Assembly (NCBI GenBank): GCA_934630735.1
Contig: CAKTWK010000047.1
Location: 1-12,147 of the forward strand
DNA: 12,147 nt
Direction of reading: 5' to 3'
DNA from: an uncultured Collinsella sp.
GTDB lineage: Bacteria > Actinomycetota > Coriobacteriia > Coriobacteriales > Coriobacteriaceae
Positions 1 through 4,923 of this stretch are shown in pieces. The notes beneath the pieces are model-generated. The model saw only the letters and a list, made by a program, of their open reading frames with translations, was not told the DNA's origin and ran no database searches. Position 1 is the stretch's first letter, and the number at the start of each line of letters is the position of its first letter. Made by a program: the position numbers and the translations under genes.

Positions 1-2
1 AC

Positions 3-437
3 CCCATGGTCTATGCCAAGATGCTCGGTGAGCGCATCGCCGACGGCCGCACGCGTGTGTACCTGGTCAACACCGGCTGGATTGGCGGCGGCTACGGCGT
101 GGGCCATCGCATCGAGCTTGCCTACACGCGCGCCCTGGTGGCCCGCGCCCTCGACGGTACCATCGAGGACAGCGAGTTCGTCCACGATGATATCTTTAAC
201 GTCGACATTCCCACCACGTGCCACGGCGTGCCCGACGGCATCCTGGTGCCGCGCCAGTACTGGCAGAGCACCGCGCGCTACGACGAGGCGGCGCACAACT
301 TGGCCGTGATGTTCGAGGAGAACTTCGAGAAGAAGTACTCGCACCTGCCCGAGTCCGTGAAGGCCGCCGGTCCGCACGCTCAGGTGCACGCCGACGCCCG
401 TCATCGCGGCCGCGGCCTGCTGGGACTCCGACACTAG
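3..437 (+). CDS. pckA: Phosphoenolpyruvate carboxykinase (ATP), C-terminal part
   Basis: The reading frame is already open at the left edge, so this is the 3' end of a longer gene. The peptide reads through YLVNTGWIGGGYGVG, IELAYTRALV, IPTTCHGVPDGILVPRQYW and a final FEENFEKKY...VKAAGP. These match the C-terminal lobe of ATP-dependent PEP carboxykinase, which converts oxaloacetate and ATP to PEP, ADP and CO2 in the cytoplasm, or runs in reverse for anaerobic CO2 fixation. The nucleotide-binding P-loop and metal ligands lie upstream of the window. Family members usually end soon after the AAGP motif. Here about 20 further residues follow, and the last stretch (VHADARHRGRGLLGLRH) is rich in Arg and His and reads like GC-rich out-of-frame sequence. 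It may be a real tail or a late frameshift. A palindromic repeat begins 15 bp after the stop. Confidence 0.93.
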   Translation, partial: PMVYAKMLGERIADGRTRVYLVNTGWIGGGYGVGHRIELAYTRALVARALDGTIEDSEFVHDDIFNVDIPTTCHGVPDGILVPRQYWQSTARYDEAAHNLAVMFEENFEKKYSHLPESVKAAGPHAQVHADARHRGRGLLGLRH

Positions 438-452
438 CGTTGCTTCAGATCC

Positions 453-493
453 AAAACCACCATAAAGGGGACAGGCACCTTTGTGGTGGTTTT
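453..493 (+). repeat. 41-bp palindromic intergenic repeat, copy 1 (forward)
   Basis: Arms AAAACCACCATAAAGG (453-468) and CCTTTGTGGTGGTTTT (478-493) form a 16-bp stem whose single irregular pair is a U·G wobble in RNA. The 9-base loop GGACAGGCA gives the element a direction. It lies 15 bp after the pckA stop and ends in a T run, so it can act as an intrinsic terminator. The A-tract on the other arm would allow the same in the opposite direction. Three more copies occur at 1413, 2992 and 3398. Confidence 0.9.
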
Positions 494-520
494 ACTCGCG
501 CGGATGACTCGGGTTACAAT
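491..520 (+). promoter_or_regulatory. Candidate promoter abutting repeat copy 1
   Basis: A good -10 hexamer TACAAT lies at 515-520, and TTTACT at 491-496 (four of six matches to TTGACA) lies 18 bp upstream. The -35 overlaps the T-tail of the palindromic repeat, so the repeat would both end pckA transcription and supply part of the next promoter. Transcription would start near 527, about 138 bp before the B3/B4 gene. The -35 is weak, so this is a prediction from consensus only. Confidence 0.45.
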
Positions 521-533
521 ACGCCTGACATAT

Positions 534-557
534 TGCCCCCTTCTCCGGATGGGGGCA
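534..557 (+). other. Leader hairpin 1
   Basis: GCCCCC at 535-540 pairs with GGGGGC at 551-556 around a 10-base loop, just downstream of the predicted transcription start. It is the first element of a structured leader that continues at 562-620. Confidence 0.4.
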
Positions 558-561
558 GCGT

Positions 562-620
562 AAGCGCTCTTGTGGCGGCACCGTAGGACTTTGAAGGTGG
601 CCGTCGTAAGGGCGCTTTTT
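562..620 (+). terminator. Terminator-like hairpin in the leader of the B3/B4 gene
   Basis: Bases 562-582 pair with 596-617 as a stem of about 20 pairs, interrupted by one bulged G at 600 and including several G·U pairs. The loop is 583-595, and T616-620 follow directly. This is the form of an intrinsic terminator, but it sits about 45 bp before the next start codon and downstream of a promoter. It is therefore either an attenuator or the end of a roughly 95-nt independent RNA. A further GC hairpin (627-632 with 639-644) stands just ahead of the ribosome site. No known riboswitch consensus was recognised. Confidence 0.5.
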
Positions 621-664
621 GTTTAGGCGCCCTCGCTCGGGCGCGCACGATGAAGGGAGAGCGC

Positions 665-1384
665 ATGAAGAGCTTTATTGCCGAGGATTCGTTTTGGGAG
701 CTATTTCCGCAGGCGGCTGTCGGTGTTGTGGTCGTAAAGGGCATTAAGCCCGCGGCTCAGATTCCTCAAGAGGACGTGGACGCGATTGCGGCGTTGCTCG
801 ACCGCGCCAATATCGACGCGGAGCGTCATCTGACCAGCGATACTATCAGCGAGAACGCACCGGTCAAGGCATGGCGCGAGGCTTATCGGCTGTTCAAGAC
901 CAAAAAGGGCGCGCGTTGCTCAATTGAGAACCTGCTCAAGCGCGTGCTCAAGGGCAAACCGGTGGGCCACATTACGCCCGCGGTGGACATCTACAACACG
1001 GTGTCGCTGACCTACGCGCTGCCCGTTGGCGGCGAGGACCTGCATACGATTGAGGGGGATCTTCGCTTGAAGGTGACTGACGGCGGCGATGCGTTCCTGC
1101 CACTTGGCGAGGAAACAGATGACCCGACGCTGCCCGGCGAGCTCGCCTACATCGATGATGCGGGCGCCGTATGCCGCTGCTGGAACTGGCGCGATGGCGT
1201 TCGCACGGCGCTGTCCGACGATTCGGCCGATGCATTCCTGGCGATTGAGTGCGTGGAGCCCGAGCGGATGGGGGATTGCCAGGCTGCCGTTGATCGTCTC
1301 GCCGAGTTGCTCGAGCGCTATCTGGGAGCGACGGTTGTCGTTAAGACGCTTGTGACCCGCGACAATCCCTGCGTGGAACTGTAG
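665..1384 (+). CDS. B3/B4 tRNA-binding domain protein (PheRS beta-related)
   Basis: A 239-residue cytoplasmic protein resembling the stand-alone B3/B4 domain of the phenylalanyl-tRNA synthetase beta chain. Supporting segments are the N-terminal FWELFPQAAVGVVVVKGI, the central KGARCSIENLLKRVLKG, and VGHITPAVDIYNTVSLTYALPVGGEDLHTI. In PheRS this domain contains the editing site that hydrolyses mischarged tRNA. Free-standing versions are common in bacteria, and their substrate is generally not established, so a tRNA-editing or amino-acid-binding role here is inference. The start at 665 is chosen over an in-frame ATG at 650 because AGGGAG at 654-659 sits at proper distance from 665. The gene is a single unit with a structured leader upstream and repeat copy 2 downstream. 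Confidence 0.82.
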   Translation: MKSFIAEDSFWELFPQAAVGVVVVKGIKPAAQIPQEDVDAIAALLDRANIDAERHLTSDTISENAPVKAWREAYRLFKTKKGARCSIENLLKRVLKGKPVGHITPAVDIYNTVSLTYALPVGGEDLHTIEGDLRLKVTDGGDAFLPLGEETDDPTLPGELAYIDDAGAVCRCWNWRDGVRTALSDDSADAFLAIECVEPERMGDCQAAVDRLAELLERYLGATVVVKTLVTRDNPCVEL

Positions 1385-1412
1385 CGACGCCTGCGGATCA
1401 TGTTCGCCGGTC

Positions 1413-1453
1413 AAAACCACTACAAAGGTGCCTGTCCCCTTTGTGGTGGTTTT
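1413..1453 (-). repeat. 41-bp palindromic intergenic repeat, copy 2 (reverse)
   Basis: Arms AAAACCACTACAAAGG (1413-1428) and CCTTTGTGGTGGTTTT (1438-1453) enclose the loop TGCCTGTCC, the exact reverse complement of the loop in copy 1. The element is therefore inverted relative to copy 1. It begins 28 bp after the B3/B4 stop and ends in TTTTT, so it is a likely terminator. The single stem irregularity is again a U·G wobble, at a different position from copy 1, which suggests that pairing is preserved rather than exact sequence. Confidence 0.9.
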
Positions 1454-1506
1454 TATGTTGATGGGTTAACAAATGGGATATTTGGGTATGAGCGTTGCCT
1501 TGTGCG

Positions 1507-1528
1507 GCTAAGATGTTTACCCGTTAGC
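1507..1528. promoter_or_regulatory. Possible operator/-10 region of the marR gene
   Basis: GCTAA (1507-1511) and TTAGC (1524-1528) form a short inverted repeat that overlaps a TAAGAT -10-like hexamer (1509-1514), 30-50 bp before the MarR-family start. MarR proteins commonly repress their own gene by binding such palindromes. No good -35 was found and the palindrome is only five bases per arm, so this is a weak call. Confidence 0.22.
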
Positions 1529-1557
1529 ATCATGCAAGCGAAAGGCGGTCGTCTCCC

Positions 1558-2007
1558 ATGCAGCAGAACGACGAGACACGTTTCGAGGACTTTGTCGGAC
1601 TGATCAGCGGGCTCTACAAGGAGATCCAGCGCATTAAGACATCCGAGGGCGCAAGGCTGGGCCTCAAGGGCTCCGACGTTATGTGCCTGTACTATCTTGA
1701 GCGCAGCAAGGACGGCCTGACTGGCGCTGACCTGGCTCGCATGGCAGGCGTGACCCGTGCCGCCGTCTCGCGCACGCTCGCGCATCTGGAGGAGGGCGGC
1801 TACGTCGAGGTCGACGACTCGGGTGATGCGGCCGTTAAGTATCGTGCCCCGGTGCGCCTGACCGCTCTGGGCGGCGAGAGTATGAGCGAGGCGGACCGCA
1901 TCATTCGCGAGGTGCTCGACACCACCGGTAAGGCTATGGGTGTGGAGCAGCGCGAGCAGATGTATGCGTCGCTGCGTACGATTCTCAACACCCTGCGTGA
2001 GATCTAA
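1558..2007 (+). CDS. MarR-family transcriptional regulator
   Basis: A 149-residue protein with the MarR winged helix-turn-helix layout. It has an N-terminal dimerisation helix (about 8-35), helices at 38-50, and an HTH at about 53-80 (LTGADLARMAGVTRAAVSRTLAHLEEGGYVEV). A wing follows at about 82-102 (DDSGDAAVKYRAPVRLTALG), then C-terminal dimer helices. Such dimers bind palindromic operators and usually release DNA on binding a small ligand. The ligand cannot be read from sequence. An AAAGG ribosome site lies at 1541-1545, rather far from the ATG. The degV-like gene starts 119 bp downstream on the same strand, with no clear terminator between them, so co-transcription and regulation of fatty-acid handling are possible but unproven. 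Confidence 0.9.
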   Translation: MQQNDETRFEDFVGLISGLYKEIQRIKTSEGARLGLKGSDVMCLYYLERSKDGLTGADLARMAGVTRAAVSRTLAHLEEGGYVEVDDSGDAAVKYRAPVRLTALGGESMSEADRIIREVLDTTGKAMGVEQREQMYASLRTILNTLREI

Positions 2008-2126
2008 GGCCGCCAAGGCATTTGCTTCCCATTAAAAACTGCATAGTCCCGTTTGAGCGCGTATGCCGTGCCGGGGCATTGCTGTCAAAATTCCCCGCGC
2101 GGTACCTGCGCAAGAAAGGATTCGTT

Positions 2127-2981
2127 ATGTCCGTCCGCATTATTACCGATTCCGCAAGCGATATGTCGCCGGCGGAGCACCCCGCTCTGCGTGTTCTGCC
2201 GCTGTCCGTCACCTTTGGCACCGATGTGTACATGGATGGCGTCGACATCGATCACCAGCGCTTTTACGAGATGCTTGTGGAGCGCGATGAGCTGCCCAAG
2301 ACCGGCCAGGTCAACCCGTACTCGTTTTCGCAGGCTATTGTCGAGGCGCGTGAGGCCGGCGACGAGGCAGTGATTATTACCGTGGGCGCCAAGCTCTCGG
2401 GCACCAACCAGAGTGCCCGTACCGCACTTGCCGAGGCGCCGGGCGGCGACATGTTCGTCGTGGACAGCAATAACGTGACCTTGGGCGAGCGCGTGCTGGT
2501 CGAGTATGCGCTGCGCCTGGTGGACGAGGGCCAGGGCGCGGCTCAGGTTGCGGCGGCTGTCGAGGCCGTGCGCGACCGCGTGGTCGTCATCGGCCTGCTC
2601 GAGACGTTGGAGTACCTGGTGCGCGGCGGTCGCCTGTCTGCTGCGGCCGGTGCCGTGGGTACGCTGCTCAACGTAAAGCCCGTGGTGGCTGCCGAGGACG
2701 GTCTGATCGTGCAGCTGGGCAAGGCGCGCGGTTCCAAGAACGGACGTAACCTGCTCAACCAGAAGGTCGAAAAGGCGGGCGGCATCGACTTTGCCATGCC
2801 GCTGGCGCTCGGCTATACGGGCCTTTCGGATGCGGTGCTCAAGAAGTATATCGAGGACAGCGCGGCACTGTGGGCTGGCCACACCGAGGGCGAACTGCCC
2901 GTTCACACCATCGGTGCCACCATCGGCACCCATGTAGGCCCCGGCGCCGTAGCCGTGGCCTTCTTCCAGCCCGTTAACTAG
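2127..2981 (+). CDS. DegV family protein (fatty-acid-binding, FakB-like)
   Basis: A 284-residue cytoplasmic protein of the DegV/FakB family. Family members bind a long-chain fatty acid, and the FakB members present it to the kinase FakA for phosphorylation and entry into phospholipid synthesis. Diagnostic segments are the N-terminal ITDSASDM (residues 5-13), VGAKLSGTNQSAR (86-98), VVDSNNVTLGE (111-121), the LETLEYLVRGGRLS block (158-171) and the C-terminal IGTHVGPGA (266-274). The start is placed at 2127, where the protein aligns as MSVRIITDS and AGAAAGGA (2112-2119) is a good ribosome site. The frame stays open upstream to 2022, but that extension looks non-coding. No fakA-like gene is in the window. 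Repeat copy 3 follows 10 bp after the stop. Confidence 0.92.
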   Translation: MSVRIITDSASDMSPAEHPALRVLPLSVTFGTDVYMDGVDIDHQRFYEMLVERDELPKTGQVNPYSFSQAIVEAREAGDEAVIITVGAKLSGTNQSARTALAEAPGGDMFVVDSNNVTLGERVLVEYALRLVDEGQGAAQVAAAVEAVRDRVVVIGLLETLEYLVRGGRLSAAAGAVGTLLNVKPVVAAEDGLIVQLGKARGSKNGRNLLNQKVEKAGGIDFAMPLALGYTGLSDAVLKKYIEDSAALWAGHTEGELPVHTIGATIGTHVGPGAVAVAFFQPVN

Positions 2982-2991
2982 CCCACCTGCC

Positions 2992-3032
2992 AAAACCACC
3001 ACAAAGGGGACAGGCACCTTTGTGGTGGTTTA
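2992..3032 (+). repeat. 41-bp palindromic intergenic repeat, copy 3 (forward)
   Basis: AAACCACCACAAAGG (2993-3007) pairs perfectly with CCTTTGTGGTGGTTT (3017-3031) around the loop GGACAGGCA, the same orientation and loop as copy 1. The outermost pair is lost because position 3032 is A rather than T. The repeat starts 10 bp after the DegV stop and ends only 28 bp before the alkyltransferase start, leaving little room for a separate promoter. Confidence 0.9.
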
Positions 3033-3060
3033 TGCTATTCCGGGTGGAAGGGAGCGGGCA

Positions 3061-3381
3061 ATGGCGTCTGAGGGCTTTTTTGAGCGGGTGTACGAGGTGG
3101 TCGAGCAGATTCCCGAGGGGATGGTCGCCACGTATGGTCAGGTGGCGCTGCTTGCTGGACGTCCACGAAGTGCGCGGTATGTGGGGTATGCCCTGCATGG
3201 CAATCCACGCCCCGGCGAGATTCCCTGTCACCGCGTGGTGTTTGCCGATGGCCGCATATGCGATGGTTTTGCTTTTGGCGGTCCCGATGCTCAACGTGAG
3301 CTTTTGCTAGGGGAGGGTGTGGCGTTTAAGGACGACATGCACGTCGACTTGGCCGCCTGTCGCTGGCCTGCAGGGCTCTAG
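3061..3381 (+). CDS. MGMT-family methylated-DNA alkyltransferase (minimal C-terminal domain)
   Basis: A 106-residue protein comprising only the C-terminal DNA-binding and active-site domain of O6-alkylguanine-DNA alkyltransferases. Visible features are the YGQVA helix (residues 25-29), the Arg of SARYVG (39) that corresponds to the base-flipping arginine finger, and the active-site PCHRV motif with Cys56. In full enzymes this Cys takes the alkyl group from O6-alkylguanine in a single-use reaction. The size and domain content are those of alkyltransferase-like (Atl) proteins, which carry Trp in place of the Cys. This copy keeps the Cys, so it may be catalytic. The start at 3061 follows AAGGGAG (3048-3054). 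An in-frame ATG at 3022 lies inside the repeat and is unlikely. The gene is bracketed by repeat copies 3 and 4. Confidence 0.88.
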   Translation: MASEGFFERVYEVVEQIPEGMVATYGQVALLAGRPRSARYVGYALHGNPRPGEIPCHRVVFADGRICDGFAFGGPDAQRELLLGEGVAFKDDMHVDLAACRWPAGL

Positions 3382-3397
3382 CGGCTCTGCCGTGGCT

Positions 3398-3438
3398 TAA
3401 ACCACCACAAAGGTGCCTATCCCCTTTGTGGTGGTTTT
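3398..3438 (-). repeat. 41-bp palindromic intergenic repeat, copy 4 (reverse)
   Basis: AAACCACCACAAAGG (3399-3413) pairs perfectly with CCTTTGTGGTGGTTT (3423-3437). The loop TGCCTATCC matches the reverse-oriented loop of copy 2 with one substitution. It starts 16 bp after the alkyltransferase stop and can end its transcript. Orientation is opposite to copy 3. Confidence 0.9.
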
Positions 3439-3514
3439 GGCAGGTTTACCGAGGTTAACTTATGGAGAAGGTATGGCGGCGCGGTTTGTCGCAGCAAAGT
3501 AAACCACGGTGAAC

Positions 3515-3660
3515 TATATTGGTTTCAGCAACGGAGCAGGCAATAGGCGATGAAAAAGTCTGCCCTGTTGAGTTTGATTCGCATTCCTCCCCTCTGTGCG
3601 ATTCAACGGTGTACTTCGGGAACAGGCCCGCTGGCAACTAACTGCCAGCGGGCCTGTTCC
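3515..3660 (+). ncRNA. Candidate small RNA with C/U-rich loop and strong terminal hairpin
   Basis: This lies in the gene-free stretch 3382-3713. TATATT at 3515-3520 is a plausible -10, though no good -35 was found. Downstream, bases 3574-3583 pair with 3597-3606 (nine of ten pairs) and expose the 13-base loop TTCCTCCCCTCTG. That loop contains CCTCCCC, complementary to Shine-Dalgarno-like GGGGAGG. Next comes a perfect 18-bp hairpin (3619-3636 with 3643-3660), followed by TGTTTC. This order resembles regulatory small RNAs that sequester ribosome sites, but expression is not shown. A 55-codon frame from 3550 does not look like protein. Confidence 0.35.
3619..3660. terminator. Perfect 18-bp hairpin between convergent units
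   Basis: GGAACAGGCCCGCTGGCA (3619-3636) and its exact reverse complement (3643-3660) surround the loop ACTAAC. The hairpin lies between plus-strand genes ending at 3381 and trpS, which ends at 3714 on the minus strand. It could stop transcription from both sides. The U-tract is poor in either direction (TGTTTC on the plus strand), so it may act mainly as a stable 3' end. Confidence 0.6.
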
Positions 3661-3713
3661 TGTTTCGGGGAGAAATCAAATCTCACCGTCTATGTTGTGC
3701 GAAAGCGCTTTGC

Positions 3714-4763
3714 CTAGTACACCATGCCCATGGCGTCCTGAACCTCGGCCAGCGTCTGCTCGGCGATCTCGTTGGCGCGGCGATTGCCCTCGTGCAGCAC
3801 GTCCTTGACGTAATCCAGGTCGTTCTCGTAGCGCTGGCGACGCTCGCGGATCGGGGCGAAGTACTCGTTGACGGCCTCGGTCACGTACTTCTTGAGCTGG
3901 CCGGAGCCGCCCATGCCGATCTCCTCGGCAATCTCGACTTCGGATCGACCGGTGCAGATGGCGGCCGTCGAAAGCAGACCGGACACGCCGGGGCGGTTCT
4001 CGGGATCAAACGTGATCATGCGCTCGGAGTCGGTCTGGCTCTTCTTGATGCGCTTGGCCGTCTCCTCGGCGGTCATCGAGATATTGATGGCGTTGCCGTA
4101 GCTCTTGCTCATCTTGCGACCGTCAAGGCCGGGCAGCAGCGGGGTCTCGGACAGCAGCGCTTCGACCTCGGGAAATACCTTGCCGTAGCGGTTGTTAAAG
4201 CGGCGCGCGATGGTGCGGGTGAGCTCGATGTGCGGCAGCTGGTCGCGACCGACGGGCACCACATTGCCCTTGCAGAACAGAATGTCGCAGGCCTGGTGCA
4301 CCGGGTAGGTGAGCAAAAGGCCGGTGAGCTCGTGGCCCGAGGCCTCCATCTCGGCCTTAACCGTGGGGTTGCGCGCCAGCTCGGCCTCGGAGACCAGCGA
4401 CAGGAACGGCAGCATGAGCTGGTTTGCGGCGGGCACGGCGGAGTGCGCGTAGATCATGGTCTTGTCGGGGTCGATGCCGCAGGCAAGGTAGTCCATGACC
4501 ATGTTGTACACGTTGTCCTGGATATGCTCGGTGGTGTCGCGGTCGGTGATGACCTGGTAGTCGGCGATGAGCACGTTGGTCTTGGCGCCCATGTTCTGCA
4601 GTTCAACACGGCCCTTGAGGGTGCCAAAGTAGTGGCCCAGGTGCAGGCGTCCGGTCGGGCGGTCGCCGGTGAGCATGGTGAACTTCTCGGGCGTCTTTGC
4701 CAGACCCTCGCGAATGGCGTTGCTCTTTTGCAGCGCGACTTCGTAGCTGTTCTCGTTTGGCAT
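3714..4763 (-). CDS. trpS: Tryptophan--tRNA ligase
   Basis: A 349-residue class I aminoacyl-tRNA synthetase that charges tRNA-Trp using tryptophan and ATP. The Rossmann-fold signature appears as LTGDRPTGRLHLGHYFGTLK, with the HIGH-type HLGH at residues 41-44. VGRDQLPHIELTR is at 171-183, and GRKMSKSYGN (KMSKS at 217-221) is the second ATP-binding motif. The C-terminal helical anticodon-binding region ends in LAEVQDAMGMVY. Length is normal for bacterial TrpRS. The start at 4763 is preferred over an in-frame ATG ten codons upstream because TTAGGAG stands at the right distance on the minus strand. The wecA/tagO-like gene lies upstream on the same strand with a 160-bp gap, in which no terminator or T-box was recognised. 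Confidence 0.97.
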   Translation of the reverse strand: MPNENSYEVALQKSNAIREGLAKTPEKFTMLTGDRPTGRLHLGHYFGTLKGRVELQNMGAKTNVLIADYQVITDRDTTEHIQDNVYNMVMDYLACGIDPDKTMIYAHSAVPAANQLMLPFLSLVSEAELARNPTVKAEMEASGHELTGLLLTYPVHQACDILFCKGNVVPVGRDQLPHIELTRTIARRFNNRYGKVFPEVEALLSETPLLPGLDGRKMSKSYGNAINISMTAEETAKRIKKSQTDSERMITFDPENRPGVSGLLSTAAICTGRSEVEIAEEIGMGGSGQLKKYVTEAVNEYFAPIRERRQRYENDLDYVKDVLHEGNRRANEIAEQTLAEVQDAMGMVY

Positions 4764-4794
4764 GATTGCTCCTAACGTATGCGTATTGGTCAAG

Positions 4795-4800
4795 ATGATA
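4795..4800 (-). promoter_or_regulatory. trpS: Possible -10 element for trpS
   Basis: On the minus strand, TATCAT lies about 32 bp before the trpS start codon. No convincing -35 accompanies it. The rest of the 4764-4923 gap shows only weak GC-rich self-complementarity around 4860-4890. Confidence 0.25.
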
Positions 4801-4923
4801 GCGCGTTTATTGAAAGGGGTGAGCCGTAAGTGGGTGAGGTGCCGGTAGGGTGAGGGCTATGCAGCGGTCGCGGCACGGTCACGAGCGGCCAGCAGCAATG
4901 AGTCGCTTCCTCGGCAATAAAGC

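Noticed and set aside
520..650. T-box riboswitch before the B3/B4 gene
   Set aside because: The leader is too short for stem I with a specifier loop, and only a vague GGCGGCACCG resemblance to the T-box core is present.
2085..3017. 310-codon minus-strand frame
   Set aside because: Antisense shadow of the DegV gene, spanning also repeat copy 3; no domain support.
453..3438. CRISPR array
   Set aside because: The repeats are palindromic, alternate in orientation and are separated by whole genes rather than by short spacers.
3550..3717. 55-codon plus-strand frame in the gene-free region
   Set aside because: It starts without a proper ribosome site, runs through the 18-bp hairpin and overlaps the end of trpS. 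Composition is not protein-like, and the structured-RNA reading explains the region better.
3792..4775. 327-codon plus-strand frame
   Set aside because: Antisense shadow of trpS caused by GC-rich codon bias; no recognisable domain.
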